From contig NC_088357.1 of the NCBI RefSeq assembly GCF_036884655.1, positions 6,581,501 through 6,645,500 of the forward strand: a DNA stretch of 64,000 nt. Reading direction: 5' to 3'. The position numbers and the translations under genes are program-made. Under the pieces are notes generated by a model, which was not told the origin of the DNA, ran no database searches, and saw only the letters and a list, made by a program, of their open reading frames with translations. Numbering within the stretch: the stretch's first letter is position 1; every line of letters starts with the position of its first letter. Below are positions 48,640-60,789 of this stretch, piece after piece. This DNA comes from Musa acuminata AAA Group (lineage: Eukaryota; Streptophyta; Magnoliopsida; Zingiberales; Musaceae).

Positions 48640-50785
48640 ATGGCGTTCGTCGACGCCGACAAGCTCAGTTACGAGATCTTCTCCGTCCTCGAGAGCAAGT
48701 TCCTCTTCGGCCTCGACGACCCCAACAAGCTCTTCTTCCCCACTTCCTCCTACTCCTCAGCTGGCGCCTCCCCCCGGACCGCCGCAGGTGCACGAGGAAG
48801 GATCCGGATCCTGTCCATCGACGGCGGCGGCAGCCCCTCCGATGCCCTCCTCGCCGCGGTCGCCCTCGCCCGGCTCGAGTCCTCCCTCCGTCACCGTTCC
48901 GGCGACCCATCCGCCCGCGTTGCCTACATGTTCGACGTCGCGGCCGGCTCCGGCGCCGGCGGCGTCCTCGTCGCGATGCTCTTTACCAGGGACCACGACG
49001 GTCGGCCCTTGTTCTCCGCAACCGACGCCCTGCACCTCCTCCTCTCCGAGAGCCGCCGCCGCGGGCGCGGCTTCTCCTCCGGGAGGGGCCTATTCCGTGG
49101 GATGTTCCGTCGACCCGGGAGTTTCTTCCGTCGGATCTTCGGCGACGCGACGCTGAGGGACACCGTCAAGCCGGTGCTCATCCCGTGCTACGACCTCGCC
49201 AGGGGGGCGCCGTTCCTCTTCTCGCGGGCTGACGCGGTAGAGGCAGACGGGTACGACTTCCGGATGTGGGAAGTGTGCGCGGCCACGTGCGCCGACGCAT
49301 CCACCGCGGCGGTCGATCTGCGGTCGGTGGACGGGCGGACGCGCGTCACCGCGGTGGGCGCCGGGGTGGCGATGGCCAACCCTGTGGCCGCGGCCATCAC
49401 GCACGTCCTCCACAACAAGCCGGAGTTCCCGTTCGCGGCCGGGGTGGAAGACCTCATGGTGGTGTCTCTCGGCGCTTCCGCCCCCGCGCCAGCCGCACCG
49501 GGTGCCGCTGAGCTCGTCAGGATCGCTGGCGAGGGCTTCGCCGACATGGTACGGATTCCGGACTCCCCCATCTCCTTTCTCCCGCCCGCTGCTTTCAGTT
49601 TCTTTTCCTCTTTCTTCGAGACATTTTCTAGCCCTAACCAATTGTCGGTAGAAAACGTATCCTGACCGTACATTCTCACAATCATCTATGATCAAATATT
49701 TTGACGGTTCAGATTAACTTATCAAAAGCCGTGGCTTTTGTGATCATCGTTAGATGGATCAAGCGGTGGCGACGGCATTCGGACACCGTAGAGCAAGCAA
49801 TTACCTGCGCATACAGGTAAACCTTCGACTTCCGTGAGCAAACTATACCTACTGTTGGGGTAAACAACTTTATGTCGTGGCCTCGAGATCGACGCGGCTT
49901 GTTCTGGGTCTGAATGGCGGGAATCCCCTGGGAGATTCCTCGGAATAGTAGAGGTCGTCGACCCGTTGGTCAATTTGGCCAGGGAGAGGGGTCGTCGTTT
50001 CCTCCGGGAAAGGGCTCCCCGCCTGTACGTCCGGCGAGACACGCTTCGTCTTCGTTCCTGCACACAGGTCGGGTCGGAAGCTCGGCCCGACCCCTCCGAC
50101 GATCAAGTTAGTGATGTGGAGGAGAGTGCTCTCTCATTTTTTCCTTTTCTCCCGTATCTTAGAACGCGAGGGTATTTATAAGGGGTTTGAGTGTTACCGG
50201 ATGCACCTGCCCACTGGGAGCAGGGTCGTATCCCTTGATGATGTCTGACATTGTTGTTGGCGTGTCGTGAGGAGGCGAGTTTGAGCGGTCGTTGATGGGC
50301 CTCGGTTGGCGTTCCAACCCATGCTGGTCAGGCGTTGTCAGCCCGTCAGAGGCGCGGGGCGTCAGCTGATGTCACGGGGGTCTTGTCATAATTATTGCCC
50401 TTATCACCTATGATAACGTGGTTATAGCCACAATCGATGGATTGTTCATGGATAGCCTCTGCAGGACACCGCATTCATGTCGGGAAATTGCACGCCAAAG
50501 ACGACGAGCTCGAAGAGCTCGGTGGAGGCAACAGAACGCGTTCTGTCACAGCGACACGTGGAGTCGCTGCTCTTCAGAGGGCGAGGAAAGATCTCGGAGC
50601 GTACCAACGACGACGAGCTCGACCGATTCGCGGAGGAGCTCGTAAAGGAGGAGGAGTGGAGGAAGAAGGGCCCGATCCCGACGGTGGTGCTAAAGCAAGT
50701 GATGACGCCGCGAACGTCGTCGGCGACGACCGCGACCACGGTCACCGTTACCACGACTATTTCTACGAGCACGACATCGACATGA
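48640..50785 (+). CDS. Patatin-like protein (pPLAIII type), copy D; intact, about 430 aa
   Basis: Exons are 48640-49548 (303 codons), 49754-49816 (21 codons) and 50465-50785 (106 codons plus stop), all in phase 0, with introns GTACGG...TTAG and GTAAAC...GCAG. The protein starts MAFVDADKLSYEIFS. Residues about 60-70 give LSIDGGG, the oxyanion-hole motif; near residue 105 GSGAG replaces the lipase GXSXG; and TAVGAGVAMANPVAA stands where patatins have the DGG/DGA aspartate, so neither residue of the Ser-Asp dyad is in its usual form. Exon 3 carries the family's C-terminal block (VESLLFRG, LDRFAEELVKEEEWRKKG) and then a Thr/Ser-rich tail. Known pPLAIII members have GXGXG here and are linked to membrane lipid turnover and growth; this one may be weakly active or non-catalytic. 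It is the only one of four copies with every exon open and every splice site present. Confidence 0.8.
49853..50406 (-). repeat. Solo LTR in intron 2 of copy D
   Basis: This is the same 554-bp LTR at the same site as in A, B and C. A TATAAATA box on the minus strand (50173-50180) points back toward exons 2 and 1. Confidence 0.8.
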
Positions 50786-52140
50786 TGGAGACGGTGGAGT
50801 CGAGATAGCTGCTTGTGCATAGACTGTTGTGGGTTCTAAAATGTGTGTTTTCCTTAGTGGAGGGTATGACATGGGAAATCAATTCAAGCTTGAAAATTGT
50901 TGGCTAAATTATTAACGCTGTAGAAATGTGAATTTGGATCTCTCATATTAATTGTGTTTGGAATTCAAGATGGACACTATTTTACCTTCGAACTTATGAT
51001 TCCCAATTATATGTGATTATCTAAATGATTTTTGGAACATAATGGCTTTCTTTGGAAAAAATCAACATATGATAGCATTAAGAAGCAATCTAAAACCCAA
51101 GTATAATCGAGCGTTGGAGTCAAAATAGCACTCGTTTGACCAATGTGATGTAGTTGCATTATTGAAGGGTTTAACCTCTGAACTACAATGAGGCTGACTT
51201 CTCACTCGAGTTGATGATGAACACATCACTGAGAGTGAAGTGACAAGACTGGTGCAACTCTAGGTTTGGCAAGACGAGCCACGGCCCACTGCATGAGCGC
51301 CAAGGAGTTGCTGGCATCTGGAAAGTAGTAGTAACCTTATGCTAAAATAAAGATTCAGTCAGACAATGCTATTACTGTGGGTTAACCTCTTAAAAGAGGT
51401 GAAGACAGTGCTATTACTCCCATTGTTAACACAGCTCATGATATGTAATAAAGAATGATGCACATATAACAATGGGAGTTTGCTCGAGAACATTCTTGGT
51501 AATTACTTTCTTAACTATATATATATAATGATGTGCAGATGACAATGGGAGGTTGCTGAAGAACTTTCTTGGTAACTTACCTTGAGTCAACTCTGGTCTC
51601 TAAGATTCCACAGCTGATACCCACAAGAGTAAGACAAATCTATTTGTGTGATCCAATGCACAAGAAAGGATCTGTACCTCAAATTGTTGGTTTTGTTTCT
51701 TCCTATGCTGTGGTAGCATCTCTGGGGATTTGCACTATTGTCCTTGGATGTGTAGTTTAACAGCTTAAGATTTAGTGCCAAAGGCAGGGATAGGGATGAA
51801 TGCAACCCTTGTCAGTCCCTTCCATAGTGGCTAATCAGAACACTAGTCATTGTTAGATTTTTGATGTTTTTTACATAATAAGTGTCATATTTTAGCAGTG
51901 TCCTGTACAATTGTCTTCTTTGTCTTCATATACAGACACATTTATTTATGACAAAAAAAATACTTTTAGTCTGTCCCTAGTCAATCTGGTGTCAAGATAG
52001 GGGTTAGAAGTTCAAGTCCTACTGTAAGAATCTAGCATGCATATTATATAATGTTTGAACGGAAGGAATAAATAAATAAAAAATAATCAAGTTCATTTCT
52101 AATTTTCTTTAAGAACTTGTACATGGCAATGAGAATTCAT
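50786..52140. other. 3' flank of unit D with small conserved ORF (51569-51760)
   Basis: This is homologous to the flanks of units B and C. The 63-codon ORF recurs here with a Gln-Ile in place of Leu-Leu near residue 38. Function is unknown and it may be non-coding. Confidence 0.35.
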
Positions 52141-52734
52141 AATACCCCAACTATTTGGAGGTCAAAAGCTTTATACAAAACAATACACCACTGATTTCTG
52201 CTTTAAAAAATAAGAGCATCAATGCATCATCCAAGAGTACAATAACGACAACAAAAATCATAAAGATCCATGTTCCATTGATTAACAGTAACCTAACACA
52301 ACCCTTCATCTTTATCTTTTTCATTACGATCTTGGGAATTAAATCAACAAGAATAAACAAGCCAACAAAAATGCATCATCCAACAGTATGCAGATTAAAT
52401 CAACAAAAATCAATGTGCAAACATAATACCTAGTCCATGCTAAATATTTGAGCATGTAACCCATTCCGGGTGATTAGTAGAATGTTGTACACTCGTTCAG
52501 TCTCATAAGAGCAAGCCAAATCTTGAATGAGCTTTACCTTTTGGCACACACTCATTTCCCATAAGATATTTTACCTGAAAGGAGGATATCTGCTTAAGAG
52601 AATCAGATGCTTGTCTCTACTTTCTAGAATTGCCAAAGTAATTGCGAAAACATAAGTGCTACAAATAGAATGATCTTGATTAGCACGTATGCGGATTAGT
52701 AGATAGCAGCCTATACTATGCTGGCAATTTACAA
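52141..52734 (-). other. 3' flank of ARP7 exons
   Basis: The sequence is AT-rich, with no coding sequence of its own. It may include the ARP7 3' UTR. Confidence 0.4.
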
Positions 52735-54364
52735 CTAGAAGCACTTCTTGTGAACAATTGCCGGTCCCGTCTTATCATAATCTCCCTTGGTGACATGCTG
52801 GTTTTGAGGGAAAACAACTTTAGCCAATATAGCACCACCCATCCAGGCTGAATTCTTGGATAAGTTCTCTGGCATGTATTCTGGTGGCTGAAAGAACAAC
52901 AAAGGATTAGAAGAAGGTAGTCTGTCATGGAATTTTAAAATTTTGCCTCATTAAAGGTGGAAACAGAGAACAAAGGTGTAGCAGATACCTTAATAAGTGA
53001 TGGTCGAATGGATGAAGAGCATAGATTAGCTTCCTTTTGGAACCGCTCTTCAAAACCTGAGGAAGTAAACATGTTAGCCTTTGTTCATTCCGAGGCAACT
53101 GGGCTTTATGATCACATGATAATTGGAGCATAAGAACCCTGACTGCAAGATAACACTCATAGGGCACTGCATGTTGCATTGGTAATGTTAGAGCTACAAC
53201 TTCAGTATCAGTTCTCAAGTATAAAGAAAGGATGATGTAGAACATTTTAATTTATTTCTCATTTGAATAAATTACACTAGTTTAAGGGTTACTTTTTTAT
53301 TTTTCTTTCTTCTTATAATTGAGGAGTCTATAAAAAGAGGGAAAGAGATGATAATGAAAATCATACTATCATAGATAGATTGAATGAATTGAAATTCTTT
53401 TCCCATATTATACATGTCGTGTCAAGCCACATTACTTTCACTGATGATATGATTAGGGTCACCCATGTACAAATAATTATTCTATTTGTAGTGCTTCTTG
53501 TGTCAAGACTAGAAGCTCCGAAAATGTAAGAACAAAAAAGAAGATTAAAAATGTTCTTCTAATTTTCATTCTTCAATTATGTAGAATCGAGCATTTTGCA
53601 AGAATGAACAAAGAGAAATTTAACTTGCAATATGCATGGTACATTTATTGGACAAGTTATCCGAAAATCTATTATTACACCAATACTACTATCATGAGAA
53701 AAAAAAATTCCGAAAATAGAACATCCAAAGAGTACAAATTCATACCAGACATAGATGCTGTACCACCACAAAGCATGGTATTTTCAAGTAGTTGACGTAG
53801 GTTCTCAGAAGAAACGCTTGAGATGCTGTGAACCAGCTGCTCAACTATCCCATACTCCTCTAAGCCCAAAATTGATGGTTGAAATAGAGCTTCCCCAACA
53901 ATATAGCCCTCCCGTCCAATAGTTATAGTCTGCAAATAACTTTGTGAAAAACAACTTTAATGGAGAGAGACATTTATAGACAGGAGTATATGTACCTGTG
54001 CATACCATGCAACACATGACAAACACTACATGTGAAAACATAATCCTAAGGTGGGACGGAGAGAAAAGGGAGATAGTGAAGAAGATGAACTTAAGATGCA
54101 GATTCATGACAGTAAGATTGGAGATCAGCTAACAACAAACCTGACCATCAGGAAGGGTGTGCGTCTCTTTAGGCCATGTTCTTTGGGTCTCTTCAAAGGC
54201 AACTTGATCTTCTGCACACCGTGCATATTGCTCCTTCAACTTCTCAACCTCAGAAATGTCGATGTTCATTAAGGGATTGGATTTGCGAAGTTCTTGTGTT
54301 AGTAAGTTAGTCAAATCAATTCCCCCAATTTGAAACCTTTTTGAGGCTATGTGCTGAACAGCAC
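52735..54364 (-). pseudogene. ARP7: Actin-related protein 7, last four exons (5' part missing)
   Basis: Minus-strand exons are about 54364-54141, 53929-53746, 53056-52989 and 52887-52735, each with GT-AG borders and matching phases (for example ...MSG split 1+2 before FEERFQK). They encode VQHIASKRFQIGGIDLTNLL, then GREGYIVGEALFQPSILGLE, then MLCGGTASMSGFEERFQKEA, then PPEYMPENLSKNSAWMGGAI, and end IVHKKCF. This is the actin-fold C-terminal half of plant ARP7, a nuclear subunit of SWI/SNF-type chromatin remodellers. Nothing upstream of 54364 resembles the N-terminal exons, and the palindrome begins at 54632, only 268 bp away. Either the gene lost its 5' half to that rearrangement or the assembly is wrong there. 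The exons themselves show no damage. Confidence 0.82.
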
Positions 54365-55433
54365 CTTCACAAACTGGTCAAAATCAGATGGAACATGTCA
54401 AAATAACTTTTGACATGTGTACAGTTCTGTATAAATAATTAATCAACTCCAGTAGATAGGCAGAACTATAAGATCTTATAAGCACAAACCACCCATCAAG
54501 TCTAGCAAGAAGTCTTAAGATGTTTAATATGTAAAAAAAAAATATAAAGAGTTGCTGCATCAGCTTAAAAGTGAGGAATCTATAACAAGACTTCCAAACT
54601 CTACTCAGCCATTTAAGAGGCCTCACTACAAAAATACCTAATGTATTTCAAGATTGAAAAGAAATAAAGAGGGAAAAACATTTCAGTCTTCTCCAGTTAT
54701 CATTTCATGTGTATTGAGAAGTTAGGCCAAGATTGAAAAGACCCCACCAATGCTGGATATGGGATGGGCAATATGCAGATTTATCCATGCAAAGCGAGTA
54801 GTTCCATGATCTAAATCATAACACGCATGTTGGAATGGAGTAGGCACAGCACTGAACAAATGTCCACTCTAACAGTCTCTAAAGTGTTATAAAGAAGGAA
54901 ACACATCTTTCTATAAATTGTTACTTCAAATCAAGTTATCCCAGCGGAAAAGACATGTCCAGTAATAGTTTGAGATCAACCTATATGATGATAAATTTTG
55001 GAACACTGGGTATTGAAACTTCTTTGCTAAGACGATTTAGTCAATACAAACATCAATTAGCTAGAATCATTTTTCAAGTAGATAAATTATAACTACATTA
55101 ATAAATTCATTAGAAGGTTAATTTAAACCAGGAAATGCTCCTAAGAATGGCCAATGCATGGAAGGCTCACATGTTCCTATATCTGAAACACGTTGGATTG
55201 ATTATCAAAAGAATGGTTCGGAGTAGAGCAATGGCTAAAAAATTATCTCCTCATTTCATTGTTCTGACATCAGTTTACTACACAATGAACCTTCATCAAC
55301 TCCGAACCATTCTTTTGATGTGATGCCAATAAGATTATAACCATTCTTTTGATGTGATGCCAATAAGATTATAACCTACACAATGAAGGTTAGTTATAAT
55401 CTTATTGGCATGAGAGGGACTGAGCCTGAGAGG

Positions 55434-55763
55434 GACTCCGGTGTCCATTGTCCTAAAAAGACTGAGCCTGCAGTGATCCACAGAAGTTACTAGACAATTT
55501 TAGCAAAGAATTTATTGTCCTCAACAAATTTTAACTGTAAACGATGCTTTCCAACAGATGAGTTTCAATTGATTGGAGGACTGTGTGATAATACCAATAT
55601 GCTCCAAGGAGAGTAATACAGAACTTCTTTCTCTAACATGTTGAAACAATGGTTATAACCATAACAAATTACCAGCATTCTCAATGAGACCCTCCCACCT
55701 TTCCGCATCCTTGACGTTGATGATCAAATGCTCAGGAGCATACAAGTTCGAGAAGGAAATTGC
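55434..55763 (-). pseudogene. Histidinol dehydrogenase, two late exons (left arm, minus)
   Basis: Exon 55763-55673 (TTGCAG acceptor, GTAATT donor) encodes [20 protein letters not shown]; exon 55467-55434 continues GSVFLGQWTPES and is then cut off. These belong near the C-terminal third of histidinol dehydrogenase, the last enzyme of histidine synthesis. They run opposite to the earlier exons in the same arm. Confidence 0.8.
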
Positions 55764-56322
55764 CTGCAAAATACAATGCTTTTTGGTTCTTTCACAAGCA
55801 AACAAAAGGAGCTAGAACTACACAATTTAGCAATCCAGTGTAAACTGATGCTTCTGCTGTAAATAAACCACAGCCCAGAGCATAGAGCACAATATTGTAT
55901 ACAGATCCAGCGGATTGCCAGGACTTTGGTATTAAGCTAAATATGCTCAGGCCCATATTTCCAATCACTTCAGATGATAAGGTCAATACTAATAGCTTCA
56001 ATATAATACCAAACACTTCAGCAATGTCCTTGAAACTTCAACTGCACCTAGAAATTTCAGTTCAAGGGGTTTAGCATAATCATTGTGGTTAGTTATCTGT
56101 TATTGTGCCGTTAAGTTTCTTAAGAGATTTCAGGATCTTTTTTATTAGAGACCATGTCAATATCAGACTTTGTAAAAAGTTGTGGGAAATTGCTCTCATT
56201 AGCAATGTGGTTGTATTAGTCATATCTTTAGTTAAAGAAAACTTGTATTTTTGTTGTCATCTATTTGTACTTGCTTCAACCAATACATGTTAATGTTTGT
56301 GTATTGTTGTGTGATTGTTAAG

Positions 56323-57054
56323 CTTGATCCAGCTGTAAGGAAAGCATTTGATGTGGCATATGCCAATATTTATGCATTTCATGATGCTCAAAGGGTTCCT
56401 GAGAAGGATATTGAGAATATGACAGTAAGCAAATGACTTGTAGTATTCTTTATTTTGTCACCAAGTTTTTCTTGCTCTCATTAACTGGTTTTGGATGTAA
56501 TGATTATGCATAGGGAGTTCGGTGCAAAAGGATAGCAAGGTGCATCGGCGCTGTAGGGCTTTATGTTCCAGGGGGTACTGCAGTTTTACCCTCAACTGCT
56601 CTCATGCTTTCAGTGGTATGCTCATCTATTCCTAGGGATGGCTGTGGCGGTTCAGTCATGGTATTGTTGAGTTTTGATGCATGATGGTGAACAGATATGG
56701 TTGACTTTTGATTTCTTCCGTGCACCAGCCCGCACATATTGCCGGGTGCAAAACTATTGTTCTTGCAACTCCGCCAAGTCGTGATGGTAGCATTTGCAAG
56801 GTAGCCTTCTACAAGAACCTTGGCCCCACATTGAGATGAAGTTGAATTCGTTATTTTTGCTGCAGGAAGTACTTTATTGTGCCAAGAAAGCCGGTGTAAC
56901 TCACATTCTAAAAGCTGGGGGAGCTCAGGTTCAAGGATTTTGAGCACCCTTTTTTGCTCTGCAAATGGCTTTTCTTGTGCGTTGACTAATTTCTATCTGT
57001 TATATCTTCAGGCAGTCTCAGCAATGGCTTGGGGAACTCCATCTTGCCCAAAGG
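56323..57054 (+). pseudogene. Histidinol dehydrogenase, five middle exons (left arm, plus)
   Basis: Exons 56323-56424, 56514-56615, 56729-56800, 56866-56928 and 57013-57054 are all phase 0 with GT-AG borders. They read [80 protein letters not shown] and AVSAMAWGTPSCPK. They include the NAD-binding-side motif GLYVPGGTA and the family's AGGAQAVSAMAWGT block. The next exon of a normal gene (EKIFGPGN...) is missing, as are the N-terminal exons. Confidence 0.85.
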
Positions 57055-57368
57055 TACAAAATTCCAGTATGTAGTGGGGGTTACTTTATGAATTATTTTC
57101 TTTTATATGTTTGAGGAACATATACCAAAAGCAGCTGGTTGTCTTGTAAAATTAGTGACTGTAAATTCTAGGATTACTGGGCTTATGTTATTACAGCTTA
57201 TCTTCTATTATTCTGTAATCTTCCATGTGAGTACTTTTTTGCATCAAAGAGCAAACACTTCTTGTTGCATTCTTTGTATTTGTTAGGTGCACAATGCATA
57301 AATATTTCTTAATGAGCTCATTTTCCAGTATCTCTTTCGGTCATTGTGAGCTTCTTTTCATTTTGAAT

Positions 57369-57556
57369 AAAAACTTTGTTGTGGGGCCTTCCATTATCTA
57401 ACCATCATCTGCAATTACTCCAAATCCAAATGTCTGGTTTTGAATGAAACCAAAGACAGCTGTCAGTACTTATTCTACCAGCACATTTAATCAACGTCAA
57501 ATAAGGAGATTTTGATGGATAGTTATTGCACCATCAACAGGGAGGTTATATAAACC
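57369..57556. other. Palindrome spacer
   Basis: About 190 bp of unique sequence separate the arms. Nothing was recognised in it. Confidence 0.7.
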
Positions 57557-57865
57557 ATCAAAATGAAAAGAAGCTCACAATGAAAGAGATACTGGAAATT
57601 GAGCTCATTAAGAAATATTTATGCATTGTGCACCTAACAAATACAAAGAATGCAACAAGAAGTGTTTGCTCTTTGATGCAAAAAAGTACTCACATGGAAG
57701 ATTACAGAATAATAGAAGATAAGCTGTAATAACATAAGCCCAGTAATCCTAGAATTTACAGTCACTAATTTTACAAGACAACCAGCTGCTTTTGGTATAT
57801 TTTCCTCAAACATATAAAAGAAAATAATTCATAAAGTAACCCCCACTACATACTGGAATTTTGTA

Positions 57866-58597
57866 CCTTTGGGCAAGATGGAGTTCCCCAAGCCATTGCT
57901 GAGACTGCCTGAAGATATAACAGATAGAAATTAGTCAACGCACAAGAAAAGCCATTTGCAGAGCAAAAAAGGGTGCTCAAAATCCTTGAACCTGAGCTCC
58001 CCCAGCTTTTAGAATGTGAGTTACACCGGCTTTCTTGGCACAATAAAGTACTTCCTGCAGCAAAAATAACGAATTCAACTTCATCTCAATGTGGGGCCAA
58101 GGTTCTTGTAGAAGGCTACCTTGCAAATGCTACCATCACGACTTGGCGGAGTTGCAAGAACAATAGTTTTGCACCCGGCAATATGTGTGGGCTGGTGCAC
58201 GGAAGAAATCAAAAGTCAACCATATCTGTTCACCATCATGCATCAAAACTCAACAATACCATGACTGAACCGCCACAGCCATCCCTAGGAATAGATTAGC
58301 ATACCACTGAAAGCATGAGAGCAGTTGAGGGTAAAACTGCAGTACCCCCTGGAACATAAAGCCCTACAGCGCCGATGCACCTTGCTATCCTTTTGCACCG
58401 AACTCCCTATGCATAATCATTACATCCAAAACCAGTTAATGAGAGCAAGAAAAACTTGGTGACAAAATAAAGAATACTACAAGTCATTTGCTTACTGTCA
58501 TATTCTCAATATCCTTCTCAGGAACCCTTTGAGCATCATGAAATGCATAAATATTGGCATATGCCACATCAAATGCTTTCCTTACAGCTGGATCAAG
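57866..58597 (-). pseudogene. Histidinol dehydrogenase, five middle exons (right arm, minus)
   Basis: These are mirror copies of the left-arm exons at 58597-58496, 58406-58305, 58191-58120, 58054-57992 and 57907-57866, with the same open frames and splice sites. Confidence 0.85.
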
Positions 58598-59156
58598 CTT
58601 AACAATCACACAACAATACACAAACATTAACATGTATTGGTTGAAGCAAGTACAAATAGATGACAACAAAAATACAAGTTTTCTTTAACTAAAGATATGA
58701 CTAATACAACCACATTGCTAATGAGAGCAATTTCCCACAACTTTTTACAAAGTCTGATATTGACATGGTCTCTAATAAAAAAGATCCTGAAATCTCTTAA
58801 GAAACTTAACGGCACAATAACAGATAACTAACCACAATGATTATGCTAAACCCCTTGAACTGAAATTTCTAGGTGCAGTTGAAGTTTCAAGGACATTGCT
58901 GAAGTGTTTGGTATTATATTGAAGCTATTAGTATTGACCTTATCATCTGAAGTGATTGGAAATATGGGCCTGAGCATATTTAGCTTAATACCAAAGTCCT
59001 GGCAATCCGCTGGATCTGTATACAATATTGTGCTCTATGCTCTGGGCTGTGGTTTATTTACAGCAGAAGCATCAGTTTACACTGGATTGCTAAATTGTGT
59101 AGTTCTAGCTCCTTTTGTTTGCTTGTGAAAGAACCAAAAAACATTGTATTTTGCAG

Positions 59157-59486
59157 GCAATTTCCTTCTCGAACTTGTATGCTCCTGAGCATTTGATCAT
59201 CAACGTCAAGGATGCGGAAAGGTGGGAGGGTCTCATTGAGAATGCTGGTAATTTGTTATGGTTATAACCATTGTTTCAACATGTTAGAGAAAGAAGTTCT
59301 GTATTACTCTCTTTGGAGCATATTGGTATTATCACACAGTCCTCCAATCAATTGAAACTCATCTGTTGGAAAGCATCGTTTACAGTTAAAATTTGTTGAG
59401 GACAATAAATTCTTTGCTAAAATTGTCTAGTAACTTCTGTGGATCACTGCAGGCTCAGTCTTTTTAGGACAATGGACACCGGAGTC
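59157..59486 (+). pseudogene. Histidinol dehydrogenase, two late exons (right arm, plus)
   Basis: These are mirror copies of the left-arm late exons at 59157-59247 and 59453-59486. The second exon is truncated after TGGACACCGGAGTC, where a local repeat (CTCAGGCTCAGTCCCTCTCA) starts. Confidence 0.8.
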
Positions 59487-59504
59487 CCTCTCAGGCTCAG
59501 TCCC

Positions 59505-59616
59505 TCTCATGCCAATAAGATTATAACTAACCTTCATTGTGTAGGTTATAATCTTATTGGCATCACATCAAAAGAATGGTTATAATCTTATTGGCATCAC
59601 ATCAAAAGAATGGTTC
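59505..59616. repeat. Nested short inverted and tandem repeats at the truncated exon
   Basis: CCAATAAGATTATAAC and GTTATAATCTTATTGG form a small hairpin here, followed by a second copy of GGTTATAATCTTATTGGCAT. The mirror set is at about 55304-55415. Confidence 0.8.
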
Positions 59617-60789
59617 GGAGTTGATGAAGGTTCATTGTGTAGTAAACTGATGTCAGAACAATGAAATGAGGAGATAATTTTTTAGCCATTGCTCTACTCC
59701 GAACCATTCTTTTGATAATCATTCCAACGTGTTTCAGATATAGGAACATGTGAGCCTTCCATGCATTGGCCATTCTTAGGAGCATTTCCTGGTTTAAATT
59801 AACCTTCTAATGAATTTATTAATGTAGTTATAATTTATCTACTTGAAAAATGATTCTAGCTAATTGATGTTTGTATTGACTAAATCGTCTTAGCGAAGAA
59901 GTTTCAATACCCAGTGTTCCAAAATTTATCATCATATAGGTTGATCTCAAACTATTACTGGACATGTCTTTTCCGCTGGGATAACTTGATCTGAAGTAAC
60001 AATTTATAGAAAGATGTGTTTCCTTCTTTATAACACTTTAGAGACTGTTAGAGTGGACATTTGGTCAGTGCTGTGCCTACTCCATTCCAACATGCGTGTT
60101 ATGATTTAGATCATGGAACTACTCGCTTTGCATGGATAAATCTGCATATTGCCCATCCCATATCCAGCATTGGTGGGGTCTTTTCAATCTTGGCCTAACT
60201 TCTCAATACACATGAAATGATTACTGGAGAAGACTGAAATGTTTTTCCCTCTTTATTTCTTTTCAATCTTGAAATACATTAGGTATTTCTTTTCCCACTC
60301 CCCCACACAACCTTGAGCCATAAACCCTACTTCGTGCGTAGCCGCCACCTCCTCCGCCGCTGCATAGGACTGACGCTTCCTCTGTCGCCGAAGGACGGAT
60401 CCGAAGGCCTAGGTTTCATGTGCAATTCCCTCCGCAGCCGCTGCTTTCATGTGCAGCTCCTTCCATCGTCGAGGAAGAGGACTGTAGCTTCCTCCGCCAC
60501 CGACGAACACATCTGAAGCTTCCTCTGCCCACGACGTCACCGTCTGCAGCTTCCACTAGCATCGTCCATAGCTTCCTCCGTTGCTGCCATCACCGTCATT
60601 CAAAAGTTCCTCCATCACCTCCATCCTCTCCTTTCCCACTTTTTACTGTCAGTATCTTTTCTCTCCTTTAACTACTGTTAACAGTTTATTAAATACCGTT
60701 AACAGTAGATTGTTAACCATTGTTATCATATAATAGTCCTTATTTAGATTTTTAGCATTACTAATCTCTATTTATTTAGAAATATTATT

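Larger units (their letters stand above)
47709..52140 (+). repeat. Duplicated unit D (patatin-like locus, plus orientation)
   Basis: This is the fourth copy of the unit. Its promoter-distal flank differs from A and C, beginning at fragment E and a tandem repeat. The 3' side follows units B and C to GAGAATTCAT at 52140, where it stops at the motif that starts the A/B hairpin centre. Confidence 0.85.
54632..57368 (+). repeat. Left arm of a 5.66-kb near-perfect palindrome
   Basis: Every base pairs with the right arm at a constant coordinate sum of 114920 (for example 54632 with 60288, 55792 with 59128, 57286 with 57634). There is thus no net indel over 2.7 kb until a 4-bp difference close to the centre. 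By eye I found fewer than about a dozen substitutions. Confidence 0.95.
57557..60288 (-). repeat. Right arm of the palindrome
   Basis: This is the reverse complement of 54632-57368. It ends exactly where the dispersed repeat at 60291 begins. Confidence 0.95.
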
